A program made the position numbers and the translations under genes. From a virus: DNA of 24,530 bases. The notes beneath the pieces are model-generated. The model was not told where the DNA came from, did no database searches, and saw nothing but the letters and a program-made list of their open reading frames with translations. Below, piece by piece: positions 13,995 through 21,524 of this stretch. How positions within the stretch are numbered: the stretch's first letter is position 1; each line of letters opens with the position of its first letter. The stretch is from the IMG/VR virus record IMGVR_UViG_3300030388_000049, positions 1 through 24,530 of that record; one strand, 5' to 3'.

Positions 13995-15007
13995 TATTGA
14001 TTCCTCATGTCTATAGCCGCTTGTAAAGCGTACTGTTTCGGTGTTAGCCCTAAACGTTTTGCAAGTGCGACTTGCGTGGGCGAAAGAATGATCTTCTTAG
14101 GAGCTGAACTTCGCGTTGCGGGAGCCACTATATTAGATTGTCTTTTCGGTTTGTTAGCTACTTCACCTTGTCCCTCAAATTGTTCGGGAAATACTTGTTT
14201 CATGCGAGCATCAATTTGCTCGTAGTATTCACTGCTCTGGGGGTTTATTCCCAGTTTGACAAGTTTAGTGTGCAGCCCCAATGCTAGGCTTGTCATTTCA
14301 TCGTCTTGGCCGAACCATGTGTTGGACGCTGCCCAACTGTTTGCTCGCTCATCGACGGGTACTGGAGCTGTAATTTGTTCTTCTGTTTGTACAGGATCTT
14401 CACCCTCTTGTAAAGCAGGTGGTCTGAGGGTACTTAACCTATCCGTTTTAATTTTGGCATTGGTTAACTTCTCTTGAGCTTCTATTAGCTTATCCGCATC
14501 CCCTGCTTCGTATGCTTGTTTGTAAGCACGTTTGGCGAGGATAGCCTCACCCGCAGCGGTTCGTTTAGCTTGTTCTAGAGCAGCCTCTTGACCTTCAACA
14601 ACTGAGTTCTGCAGTATCTTATTCTTTTCCATAAGTTGTTTAGTGAACGTTTCAAGTTCTTGACGTTCCCGTAGGACGTTATCTTTCTCTCTAGACGCTT
14701 CACGACGTTGTGCAGTGAGCTTGTTAATACGTTTTTGTACTTTCTTAGAGTACTCACCAAGCTCCTCTTCAGTAACGTCATCTGATACATCTTGATCGTC
14801 CTCGTCCTGTGTGGAAGAATCGTCAACAACTTCAACCTCATATTCATCGTCATCGTCGTCCACAAGAACTTGAGGTTTTTCTGCCTCTGCTTTAGGCTCA
14901 ACTTTGCCCGATAGGTCGATTGTTTCTGCGCTAGATGGTTCAATTTCGATCTCAAAGTTTTCCTCTGCTTCATCAGGGAAACTAAATTCTACTTTTTGAA
15001 AAGGCAT
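13994..15007 (-). CDS. Scaffolding protein, acidic coiled-coil type, 337 aa
   Basis: The first about 85 residues are strikingly acidic (VLVDDDDDEYEVEVVDDSST). A long predicted coiled coil follows (about 85-190, EYSKKVQKRINKLTAQRREA ... QELETFTKQLMEKNKILQNS), then a mixed region with WAASNTWFGQDDEMTSLALG. The basic C-terminus is SAPKKIILSPTQVALAKRLG, then LTPKQYALQAAID. Acidic N-terminus, helical middle and basic capsid-binding C-terminus between portal and capsid genes is the standard arrangement of phage scaffolds, which guide capsid assembly and then leave. S-x-x-Q-x-x-LA-x-x-LGLT-x-x-QYA is a typical C-terminal helix pair. Ribosome-binding site AAGGAGTAATAT. Confidence 0.88.
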   Translation of the reverse strand: MPFQKVEFSFPDEAEENFEIEIEPSSAETIDLSGKVEPKAEAEKPQVLVDDDDDEYEVEVVDDSSTQDEDDQDVSDDVTEEELGEYSKKVQKRINKLTAQRREASREKDNVLRERQELETFTKQLMEKNKILQNSVVEGQEAALEQAKRTAAGEAILAKRAYKQAYEAGDADKLIEAQEKLTNAKIKTDRLSTLRPPALQEGEDPVQTEEQITAPVPVDERANSWAASNTWFGQDDEMTSLALGLHTKLVKLGINPQSSEYYEQIDARMKQVFPEQFEGQGEVANKPKRQSNIVAPATRSSAPKKIILSPTQVALAKRLGLTPKQYALQAAIDMRNQ

Positions 15008-15017
15008 ATATTACTCC

Positions 15018-15410
15018 TTATGCTCGCGTGATACCACGGGGGTCTGCCACAATAGCTTCAATAGAGTCATCGTTCATCAAACGATACTCCACCCCACCAA
15101 CTTTAAACCGAGTGCCCGTGTTCATACGGAACATCACATAGTCACCCGTCTTACACCACGGGCCTGACGGGAACCGATCTTCGTCAGAATAGGCTTGCTC
15201 ACCCATATCCAACACAAGGCCGATAATCGACATAATGTGTTCTTGGTTCATCGTTGTATTAGATTTAAGCAGTCCGGTCTCCCCGAACGTCTCTTCTACT
15301 TGCGGTAACGCGACTAGCACCCTATACCCTACAGGTTTCGGTAACTGCGCCTCGATCTCTTCCGGTGTCAACATATCTTTCGGTTCTAACATTTCTATTG
15401 CTTCACCCAT
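15018..15410 (-). CDS. GroES-like co-chaperonin, 130 aa
   Basis: Contains PVGYRVLVALPQVEETFGET, then TGLLKSN, HIMSIIGLVLDMGEQAY, FPSGPWCKTGDYVMFRMNTG and TRFKVGGVEYRLMNDDSIEA, followed by VADPRGITRA. The order (a strand with RVLV-x-LP, a G-ETGLL mobile-loop-like segment, a -GxV-x-x-MG turn, KTGDYV-x-F and a final E-x-x-x-x-NDD-x-I) is that of the GroES/Cpn10 fold, as in the phage-encoded GroES-like proteins of pelagic phages. It probably helps the host GroEL fold capsid or other virion proteins. It has an about 25-residue N-terminal extension compared with bacterial GroES. It overlaps the 64-aa gene by 8 nt and precedes the scaffold by 10 nt. Confidence 0.82.
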   Translation of the reverse strand: MGEAIEMLEPKDMLTPEEIEAQLPKPVGYRVLVALPQVEETFGETGLLKSNTTMNQEHIMSIIGLVLDMGEQAYSDEDRFPSGPWCKTGDYVMFRMNTGTRFKVGGVEYRLMNDDSIEAIVADPRGITRA

Positions 15411-15597
15411 CGTACTCTTCCATATTGCGTGAGAGGTCTTCTACATAATTGATACAGGTTTCGAGACCCCGAACCATACCTGTAACCTCCTTGTACTGAG
15501 CGAAGTCTTTAGCTCCACCCCCTCCAAGAAACTGTAGTGCAGAGGATTTATCTTCCTCTAGCTTATCTTTAAGCACGTCAAAAATGGTTTTAGCCAT
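15403..15597 (-). CDS. Small conserved protein between portal and co-chaperonin, 64 aa
   Basis: MAKTIFDVLKDKLEEDKSSA, then LQFLGGGGAKDFAQYKEVTG, MVRGLETCINYVEDLSRNME. Helix, glycine linker, helix; acidic. Similar short proteins sit at this place in other marine phage genomes, but I know no function. Its ATG overlaps the portal stop (TAATG at 15597) and its 3' end overlaps the co-chaperonin start by 8 nt, so all three are co-translated. A head-assembly cofactor is a guess from position. Confidence 0.75.
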   Translation of the reverse strand: MAKTIFDVLKDKLEEDKSSALQFLGGGGAKDFAQYKEVTGMVRGLETCINYVEDLSRNMEEYDG

Positions 15598-18074
15598 TAC
15601 TCACCCTTATCTTGCTGCTCTATAAGTCGCATGAGCTCCACATCTAACTTGTTTTCATCAGTACGTTTGCTGATAGCTATCTTGATCCCCTCTTTCTGGG
15701 CCTCAATAGCAAGTTCTTGTTGGTCGAGCTTAAGTTGTTCCGCGTCCAAGGTTGCATCAATCGCATCTTTCTGCGACTTGCGTTCTTGTTCTGATTGGCG
15801 GATCTGAATATCAGCCGCGTCTTTCTGCATCTTGCGTTGCATGTCCTGCTGTTTAATTTGCAGTTCCGCTTGTTGCATCTGCACGATAGGATCTTGCGCT
15901 TGTTGCTGCGCTTCCGTCTGTGCTTGTTGCTGCTGGTGGTTTTGAGTAAGTTGGGTACCTGCTTGGGCCATTAATTGCGCCAAGGATATTTCGATACTCT
16001 CGGGGAGTTCTTCGTTAGGTGCAGGGAGCGGTGCTCCAAGTTTTTCTTCCATCTGCTTACGGTAATTAAACCCTAAGTGTTGCGCTAAATGCGCTTGCAG
16101 AGCAGCCATAATGGCTTGTCCCTGTGGGTTCTGGCCGATCATCTGAGCGACCATAGGATCTTGCATAAACGCTTGGTGCGTCGTTATATGTGCGTCGTGA
16201 TCTTGGTGGATAAACGCTTTCAACGGTTTCCCGTTCAACGCATCCATATTCTCACTAACGGGGTCAGTAGGTTTGAGATCGTCCTGAGTCGGAACTAACT
16301 TATCCGCATTCTTAACGCCCAATACCTCAATCATCTGCCGGTGTAGCTGTGGCAGGTCATATATCTGTGGGGCAGACTGGGCCATCTGGAGTACCGCTTG
16401 GTACTGTACAACCCGCTGCGCCATCGTAGAGCTGTTAGGATCACTGACGGGGATCACGTCCACCATCATATAGTCCGCTACCCTAGCACTAACTTCTCCA
16501 CGCATGGGGATATAGTCGTACTCAGTGGGCGCATACTCAGACATAATCGTCTTGAGCATCTTAAACTCTTGCTTCATAGCGTAATGAACACGCGCTTGTA
16601 CTGCAGCCATTGGCTTCAACGTACGTTCTAGCAGTGCCAGCGTCGTTCCTACTGGAGCATTAGCCGACATGTCAGAGATGTTCATATCACTGATAGCCCC
16701 TAACCGACGACCCTCAGTGGTGATCTGGTTAAGCAGCGCAAGCAATGTCTGGCTTGGCTCTTTGTACGGAAGTGGCATGATGTTGTCACGGATACTACCA
16801 GACGGCACATCCACGTCCTTCCACTCTCCCGGTTCAATCGGCGTATCATCACCCTTGATCCGTAAGCCACGAGACTTCAACCCGCCGGGAAGGTTAGACA
16901 GCGTACCTGCATCAACCAACTGACGAATGAGTGAGGTACCTGCGCGAGCATATCCACCGATGATATGAATCAAACCAAGACCGTAGAACCCAAACCCCGG
17001 CACATAAACGTAGTGCACAAAGTGTTGACGTTTCAACATCAACGGATCTTCTTCGCTCCAGTTCCGTCGGATCGCCAGAATATTGTTCGTACCACGTTCA
17101 ATCGTAATAACGTACGGTTTTGCAATATCATCTTCATCTTCGTCGATGCCCTCAATAATAAGGTCGGCATGGACTTCGTATATCGCATATCGATCATCGT
17201 CAGTAATAGAGTAGCCACCCTCTTCGGCCTTCCTCTTCTCGATGTCTGTATGGAACGGTTGTGGATCACCGAGGTCTACCTCTTTATAGAACCCCATAGC
17301 CTGAAGTTTCTTCAGCTCGTTCTTGGTCTTCCGCATGACGTGGGTGACACGCTCTGCAGTCTCAATGTGGGACGCGCCGTAGGGTACAATAACGTCCTCT
17401 GCAGGGACATAAATAGCAACCTGCCGACCTAGGTTAGGGTCGAAATACACCTTCTTAAACGCAGACCCCGCTAGTCCTAGGCTATACAACATCCGTTCAT
17501 GCTCTGGCCGGTACTCAACCATGCGCTCAGTTAGCTCGTAGTTCATATCCGCTTTTACTCTTTCAGCGGCTTCAGCTTTCTCGGGCGTTTCTGCTCCTAG
17601 GATCTTTACACGTACGGGGCCAGCGGCTGGGAAAGTCTCGCTCATCGTCTCTGCTTGGAAACGTATCGCGGCTTCGGCCAGTACAGTAGAGTAAACCCCG
17701 CAGGCACCTTCCCACGGGTCTGTGCGCTCTTCGTACTTGAACCCTAATACGTCCAGTCCTTTGACAAACGTATCAGCCCAATCTTTTCGGCTTTCGGTAT
17801 CTGCATCGATCAGCCCAATTAAATCCTGTGCAAGTTCCTGTAGATCATTGTCATCTAACGCTTCAGCAAGGTTGGCATCAAACCCCATTAGGTCTGCTTC
17901 GTTTGCATCAGGGATTAACGTAATCTCCATGCTGCCATCAGACAACGTAACCATCTCAGGATCGACAATCTCGATCTCTAACTGTGCACCCATCATATCG
18001 CCGTCCATCATCTCGCCTTCGAGCAGATCATCGATACCTTCTGGTGCCGCGTACAAACCTTTTTCAATAGCCAT
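15597..18074 (-). CDS. Portal protein, P22-like, 825 aa
   Basis: Forms the dodecameric ring at the unique vertex through which DNA enters and leaves. The body has ESRKDWADTFVKGLDVLGFK, then WEGACGVYSTVLAEAAIRFQ, ETMSETFPAAGPVRVKILG, YELTERMVEYRPEHERMLYS, FYGLGLIHIIGGYARAGTSL, NLPGGLKSRGLRIKGDDTPI and SAPQIYDLPQLHRQMIEVLG. These are the hallmarks of the P22-type portal family in marine phages. The C-terminal about 135 residues are Gln-rich and coiled (QNHQQQQAQTEAQQQAQDPI), like the P22 portal barrel. Its length is at the long end of the range, as in P22 (725 aa). It lies 11 nt downstream of the terminase large subunit. Confidence 0.92.
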   Translation of the reverse strand: MAIEKGLYAAPEGIDDLLEGEMMDGDMMGAQLEIEIVDPEMVTLSDGSMEITLIPDANEADLMGFDANLAEALDDNDLQELAQDLIGLIDADTESRKDWADTFVKGLDVLGFKYEERTDPWEGACGVYSTVLAEAAIRFQAETMSETFPAAGPVRVKILGAETPEKAEAAERVKADMNYELTERMVEYRPEHERMLYSLGLAGSAFKKVYFDPNLGRQVAIYVPAEDVIVPYGASHIETAERVTHVMRKTKNELKKLQAMGFYKEVDLGDPQPFHTDIEKRKAEEGGYSITDDDRYAIYEVHADLIIEGIDEDEDDIAKPYVITIERGTNNILAIRRNWSEEDPLMLKRQHFVHYVYVPGFGFYGLGLIHIIGGYARAGTSLIRQLVDAGTLSNLPGGLKSRGLRIKGDDTPIEPGEWKDVDVPSGSIRDNIMPLPYKEPSQTLLALLNQITTEGRRLGAISDMNISDMSANAPVGTTLALLERTLKPMAAVQARVHYAMKQEFKMLKTIMSEYAPTEYDYIPMRGEVSARVADYMMVDVIPVSDPNSSTMAQRVVQYQAVLQMAQSAPQIYDLPQLHRQMIEVLGVKNADKLVPTQDDLKPTDPVSENMDALNGKPLKAFIHQDHDAHITTHQAFMQDPMVAQMIGQNPQGQAIMAALQAHLAQHLGFNYRKQMEEKLGAPLPAPNEELPESIEISLAQLMAQAGTQLTQNHQQQQAQTEAQQQAQDPIVQMQQAELQIKQQDMQRKMQKDAADIQIRQSEQERKSQKDAIDATLDAEQLKLDQQELAIEAQKEGIKIAISKRTDENKLDVELMRLIEQQDKGE

Positions 18075-18085
18075 AATTTATACTC

Positions 18086-19639
18086 TTAGTAATACCCGCC
18101 ACGTCGTTGTTTAAAGTAACGTATGTCATCAGGTTCATCAGTTGGTAGGCGTATGAATCCACCTTGCCTAAAACGCATTAGTGCCATGACTGTCGAATCC
18201 ACTAGGTCATCATGGCTCATAAACGGGAATCCAGCAATCTCTTCAACTAACTCTTCCGCCCAGCGAGTTTCGGGCACCCACACTATACCTGATGCTACAA
18301 TATCTGCTACCGAGTTTAGACGTGCTAGTTTATCACCAGATCCTCTGTGAGGGGTATATTCCTGCACTGGCAATCCCATACGACGCATCTCTTGGTAGAT
18401 CGCTACGCCCGAGCTTTTCTTCTCCACAATAAACGCATCAGGTTCCCAGTCAGCATACTCTTCCATTGCCAACTCTTTTAACTCAGGAAACTCCAACCGC
18501 TTCTTAATACTGTTCAACAAGATGATGTTGTACGCTTCTATCTCTTCATTGAAGAAAACACCCCACGTAGTGAGCGCCGTAAAGTCAGCACGGTTGTGCT
18601 TCTCCGCAGCAGAGTCTAACGACATGATAATGTATTCGCACTTGGGCGGATCTTCCTTCGTCCAGATACTCCACCAATCCCTTTTAATCAGGGCAGCTTC
18701 TTCTGCCGTTGGTTCCTGCTGGTACTGTGCATTCCACTGGAAGGCTGGCATCGATGCCTTAGTCCGTAGCAAAGCGTCTAAGTCAAAGAACTCAGGCCAC
18801 AGTGGTTTCTGTATAGGTTTACCCGTCTCCTTATCGTCCACCTCTAATATGGCGGGGAACTCAATCACCTCAAACTCATCCGCTCTGTCGTTCTGGCCCA
18901 TATCCCGCACTACACGACCTGTCAGGTCATCCATGTGCCAACGAGTCTGGATAATCGCTACCCGCCCTCCGGGCATAAGACGCGTACGCGCCCCAAACGT
19001 GTACCACTCATAAGCCTTCTCAAACACAGAGAAGTTACCGTTAATAACATCTTGTTCAGAGTGCGGATCATCTACTAGGAGCAGGTCAGCACCACGTCCA
19101 GCAAGGGCAGAACCAACCCCACAAGCGTAGTATTCGCCCCCTACACTGGTGTTCCACCGACCCGCAGACTTGGAATCAGAGGCTAGTCTTACAGTCGGAA
19201 ACACCGACCTATAGCCGTCAGAATTGATTAAATTACGTACTTTACGCCCAAAATCTACCGCTAAATCAGTAGTATGCGACACCATCATGACTTTTTTATT
19301 AGGATTACGTCCTAAGTACCATGCTGGGTAGAAGATAGACACTAACTGGGACTTACCGTGGCGTGGGGGTATGTTTACGCATACCCGATCTTTGTCCCCA
19401 CCCTCAATTGCCATGAGCATATCAGCCAATATGCGGTGGTGCTTACCCACAATGAACTCAGGCATCATTGCCTTGCAGAATTCTATAAGGTCATCGTACG
19501 CCAGCTTACTTCTTTTACGTGTACTTAGTTCCTCGACCAGTTTATCAATCTCAACGACTTCATCTTGGGTATAATCGTCAAGGTTATCCAACATCACTTG
19601 GATTTCACCCTCAGTAAAGTCAAATGCGACCTCACTCAT
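18086..19639 (-). CDS. terL: Terminase large subunit (DNA-packaging ATPase/nuclease)
   Basis: Motor that pumps DNA into the prohead and cuts the concatemer. Counting from the upstream ATG at 19654: Walker A PPRHGKS at about 96-102, Walker B LLLVDD at about 191-196, coupling motif IIQTRWH at about 233-239. The RNase-H-like nuclease has D346 (IMSLDSAAEK), E410 (FIVEKKSSG) and the D pair near 481 (MSHDDLVDS). All key residues are present and the length is normal. I prefer the ATG at 19639 (MSEVAFDFTE), which overlaps the small-subunit stop in the usual coupled way. The ATG at 19654 would add five residues and is also possible. The C-terminus YFKQRRGGYY is a typical portal-docking basic tail. Confidence 0.95.
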   Translation of the reverse strand: MSEVAFDFTEGEIQVMLDNLDDYTQDEVVEIDKLVEELSTRKRSKLAYDDLIEFCKAMMPEFIVGKHHRILADMLMAIEGGDKDRVCVNIPPRHGKSQLVSIFYPAWYLGRNPNKKVMMVSHTTDLAVDFGRKVRNLINSDGYRSVFPTVRLASDSKSAGRWNTSVGGEYYACGVGSALAGRGADLLLVDDPHSEQDVINGNFSVFEKAYEWYTFGARTRLMPGGRVAIIQTRWHMDDLTGRVVRDMGQNDRADEFEVIEFPAILEVDDKETGKPIQKPLWPEFFDLDALLRTKASMPAFQWNAQYQQEPTAEEAALIKRDWWSIWTKEDPPKCEYIIMSLDSAAEKHNRADFTALTTWGVFFNEEIEAYNIILLNSIKKRLEFPELKELAMEEYADWEPDAFIVEKKSSGVAIYQEMRRMGLPVQEYTPHRGSGDKLARLNSVADIVASGIVWVPETRWAEELVEEIAGFPFMSHDDLVDSTVMALMRFRQGGFIRLPTDEPDDIRYFKQRRGGYY

Positions 19640-20258
19640 CGTCGTACTCTTCATCTACCTCGGGTTTCACTTCTTTTAGCCCGAGTTCCGCGTCAATATC
19701 GATTACTTCGCCTTCAAATACGATAGGGGCACCCAGTTCTTCGGGCGGATTGACCAACTTCTCTAGCTTCTGACGCAGCTTGGCACGTAGGTCGTCCGTA
19801 GACTGGTGCGTTATAGTGACCTCTGACTTCTCCGCAAACAAACTAACGTCTGAAATCTTGCCCAACAGCTCTAGGGCACGGATTCTTACCCGTGGGTCTG
19901 GGTTCTCTGACTCTAACAGGAGCTTATTAGTGACTAGGTGGCGTATCTGGGTAGCACTTTCAGCTACAGACTGTCCAAACTCTTGCAGGATACTGTTAGT
20001 AAGTACTAATGAAGCAGGTGTTAGCTTAGAAGAGCGGGTAACTGATAGTGTCTTAGAGATTTTTTCTGGGTTTTCTGCGTAATCTATTGCTATACCAGCC
20101 GCTACGTCTTTGTCTTCTTTGTTTGGGGTGATGTCTAGCCCGTGTTCTGCCAATAACAAAGCAGTGTTGCACGCAGCTTCCGCACGAACTTTAAGATCTA
20201 GGTACGGCATGTCTGCTGATATGGGTATACCGACTTCTGGCTGAAGCATCACTGTCAT
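19632..20258 (-). CDS. terS: Terminase small subunit-like protein
   Basis: About 208 aa: MTVMLQPEVGIPISADMPYL, LKVRAEAACNTALLLAEHGL, LTPASLVLTNSILQEFGQSV and VRIRALELLGKISDVSLFAE, followed by KSEVTITHQSTDDLRAKLRQ. An acidic tail (VDEEYDDE) completes it. The RALELLGKI-x-DV-x-LF-x-EK-x-EVT motif and the place directly before terL identify it as the DNA-recognition small subunit of a marine phage terminase. I use the ATG at 20258; a longer frame begins at a TTG (20291) and a shorter one at ATG 20249. No strong ribosome-binding site is visible. It is the first gene of the leftward late region. Confidence 0.8.
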   Translation of the reverse strand: MTVMLQPEVGIPISADMPYLDLKVRAEAACNTALLLAEHGLDITPNKEDKDVAAGIAIDYAENPEKISKTLSVTRSSKLTPASLVLTNSILQEFGQSVAESATQIRHLVTNKLLLESENPDPRVRIRALELLGKISDVSLFAEKSEVTITHQSTDDLRAKLRQKLEKLVNPPEELGAPIVFEGEVIDIDAELGLKEVKPEVDEEYDDE

Positions 20259-20289
20259 AGATATACACTGGTTAGTATCTAATGACACC

Positions 20290-20317
20290 AATGTACACCA
20301 AAAATAATTTTTTGCAA
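20290..20317 (-). promoter_or_regulatory. Weak candidate promoter for the leftward late operon
   Basis: On the minus strand TTGCAA (plus-strand 20312-20317) and TACATT (plus-strand 20290-20295) are 16 nt apart, each matching 4/6 of the sigma70 consensus. The predicted start would give a leader of about 25 nt before the terS ATG at 20258. Support is only the match and the position. Confidence 0.25.
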
Positions 20318-20338
20318 CAAGAAGTTGGGACTCCTACC

Positions 20339-20372
20339 GGGGGGGTGTTCCTATATATAGGGGGGTGGGGGG
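20339..20372 (+). other. G-run cluster with CCTATATATAGG palindrome in the divergent control region
   Basis: Plus-strand runs G7 (20339-20345), G6 (20360-20365) and G6 (20367-20372) surround the 12-bp palindrome CCTATATATAGG (20350-20361). Four or more G3 tracts are available, so a G-quadruplex is possible. The leftward and rightward gene sets diverge here. The rest of 20259-20648 holds an 11-bp tandem repeat, a 14-bp palindrome and one of the four shared inverted repeats. Confidence 0.5.
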
Positions 20373-20408
20373 TCTGAACTCAAAAAAACGGTCACTATTC
20401 GTGTAAAT

Positions 20409-20430
20409 TAGTAATGCTATAGTAATGCTG
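20409..20430 (+). repeat. 11-bp tandem repeat TAGTAATGCT(A/G)
   Basis: TAGTAATGCTA is followed at once by TAGTAATGCTG. This is one helical turn apart, in the divergent control region, so a pair of protein-binding half sites is possible. Confidence 0.6.
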
Positions 20431-20561
20431 GAGTCCCTGTAGGAGAAGTGGTGCATAGGGGGTAGGTAGGGGTCGCCATGTCAGAAAACAGGCATCCAGC
20501 CAGCCAGATCCAGATCATCCATAGGGTCACTTATTACTAGACTATCCACCGTCTCGTGTTA

Positions 20562-20575
20562 ACTTGTTAACAAGT
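20562..20575. promoter_or_regulatory. 14-bp perfect palindrome, possible operator
   Basis: ACTTGTTAACAAGT is perfectly self-complementary and lies about 75-85 nt before the ATG of the rightward 194-aa gene. A second GTTAAC starts at 20558. Its length and symmetry fit a dimeric repressor site, but no regulator gene is seen in the window. Confidence 0.4.
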
Positions 20576-20598
20576 CGGAGGGATTAACCCTTGGCCTA

Positions 20599-20618
20599 CA
20601 GTATGGGTTTCCATACTG
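20599..20618 (+). promoter_or_regulatory. Shared inverted repeat, copy 1 (variant centre)
   Basis: CAGTATGG-GTTT-CCATACTG: both 8-nt arms match the perfect copy 3, while the centre is GTTT instead of AATT. Its right end is 30 nt before the ATG of the 194-aa gene at 20649. As RNA it folds to an 8-bp stem with a tetraloop. Confidence 0.75.
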
Positions 20619-20648
20619 TCACTTAAACTTAAATGAGATATAAAACTT

Positions 20649-21233
20649 ATGGTCAATTCAAAATCAGCAGGTACGTTAACAATGGGTTTCACTGGTAAGA
20701 TGTCTCTGGCACTGGCCAAGGATATAGAAAGCCATCAACGCAAAGAAATGGCGGGAATGACGGCGCGGGGGATAGTGCTTGACCGCCTCGAGTCTGACGG
20801 CTGGACGCCCGATGACTTCGCTAGTGGCACTGAGTCTAGGGAATGGATCAAGCAAAGGATCATATTGGCGCTATACAATAAGGCTGGCCTCAATAGATAC
20901 CTAAGCAAGAAGCCCGACATGAAGGCCGAACAATGGGATACGAGGGACCGAGAACAAGCAGCGGTATCTAGCAAGCTGAGGGACTATAAGGATTCCCTAG
21001 GTAAGCGGCTGGTCAAGGCTGAGTTAATATCTCAGGGGGTTGACCCTGCAGAGGCGGCGAAACAGGCCAGCGAGAAATCAGCGGCTGAGAAGCTGGCGAC
21101 AATGCTAGACTCTGCTAAGAAGCTGTTATTGAATCCTGAAAACGAATTGCCAAAAGGGTTCAAGACTCAGCAACACATTAGCAGGCTGAATGATATCTTG
21201 GCTGACCTAGGCAAGACTGAACCCACCCACTAA
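20649..21233 (+). CDS. Unknown early protein, 194 aa
   Basis: A soluble, helical, charged protein: MVNSKSAGTLTMGFTGKMSL, then ALAKDIESHQRKEMAGMTAR, GWTPDDFASGTESREWIKQR, AQQ-free Lys-rich segments and a C-terminus QHISRLNDILADLGKTEPTH. I recognise no domain. Its high K/E content, alone on its own transcript at the edge of the rightward region, suggests an early function such as a host-takeover or replication-accessory protein, but nothing shows this. M12 is an alternative start; no strong ribosome-binding site precedes M1 (leader GAGATATAAAACTT). It is bounded by inverted repeat copy 1 upstream and a strong terminator downstream, so it is a one-gene unit. Confidence 0.8.
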   Translation: MVNSKSAGTLTMGFTGKMSLALAKDIESHQRKEMAGMTARGIVLDRLESDGWTPDDFASGTESREWIKQRIILALYNKAGLNRYLSKKPDMKAEQWDTRDREQAAVSSKLRDYKDSLGKRLVKAELISQGVDPAEAAKQASEKSAAEKLATMLDSAKKLLLNPENELPKGFKTQQHISRLNDILADLGKTEPTH

Positions 21234-21240
21234 CCAACTG

Positions 21241-21266
21241 GCCCCTCTCCGGAGGGGCTTTTTTTT
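21241..21266 (+). terminator. Rho-independent terminator after the 194-aa gene
   Basis: GCCCCTC-TCCG-GAGGGGC followed by eight T residues (21259-21266), 8 nt beyond the stop codon. A textbook intrinsic terminator for rightward transcription. Confidence 0.95.
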
Positions 21267-21281
21267 GTCTCAAATAAATTT

Positions 21282-21378
21282 GATACCAGTTCCCGTAGTA
21301 GCGTGCCGCATCAGGTCGCGTTATGCGACCTAAAGGATTATAAAGACACTCTTTGTCGATACCAGTTCCCGTAGTAGC
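21282..21378. repeat. 21-bp direct repeats flanking a hairpin
   Basis: A 21-nt sequence containing ATACCAGTTCCCGTAG occurs identically at 21282-21302 and 21358-21378, start to start 76 nt. Between them AGGTCGC-GTTAT-GCGACCT (21313-21331) forms a 7-bp hairpin with no T-run, so it is not a terminator. Confidence 0.85.
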
Positions 21379-21393
21379 ACGGCGCGTCTGGCG

Positions 21394-21413
21394 CAGTATG
21401 GAATTCCATACCG
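21394..21413 (+). promoter_or_regulatory. Shared inverted repeat, copy 2
   Basis: CAGTATGGAATTCCATACCG: the 16-bp core GTATGGAATTCCATAC is perfect, with one mismatch in the right outer arm. No long gene follows; a 25-codon ORF begins 33 nt after its right end at 21447. Confidence 0.75.
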
Positions 21414-21446
21414 GTAATGTTCCGCAATGTTCGGTAAAAAGGGGTA

Positions 21447-21524
21447 ATGTTCCTGCAATGTTCGGTAATCACAACTACGTTCTACTACATTATGTTTGGT
21501 GTATTTCCGTGTAATCTCGTGTAG
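21447..21524 (+). other. 25-codon ORF in the repeat region, doubtful
   Basis: MFLQCSVITTTFYYIMFGVF, then PCNLV. It is hydrophobic and preceded by AAAAAGGGGTA. It lies inside the second iteron-like repeat and the GTGTA array, so it may be chance. It is noted because it sits 33 nt after inverted repeat copy 2, about the distance at which genes follow copies 1, 3 and 4. Confidence 0.2.
21499..21523. repeat. GTGTA elements phased at exactly 10 nt
   Basis: GTGTA starts at 21499, 21509 and 21519 (units GTGTATTTCC, GTGTAATCTC, GTGTAGTTGG). One-turn phasing places them on the same face of the helix between the iteron-like repeats and the AT-rich tract. Confidence 0.5.

Noticed and set aside
14575-14973. 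Lysine-rich 132-aa minus-strand ORF inside the scaffold gene
   Set aside because: It is a frame shadow of the Glu/Lys/Gln-rich coiled coil. It has no ribosome-binding site and no separate conservation evidence.
16965-17432. Plus-strand 155-aa ORF opposite the portal gene
   Set aside because: The portal frame on the minus strand is unambiguous. The plus-strand reading has no ribosome-binding site or recognisable domain.
21313-21331. AGGTCGC-GTTAT-GCGACCT as a terminator or tRNA arm
   Set aside because: It has no T-run for termination, and no cloverleaf arms, TTCGA-like T-loop or CCA could be placed around it.
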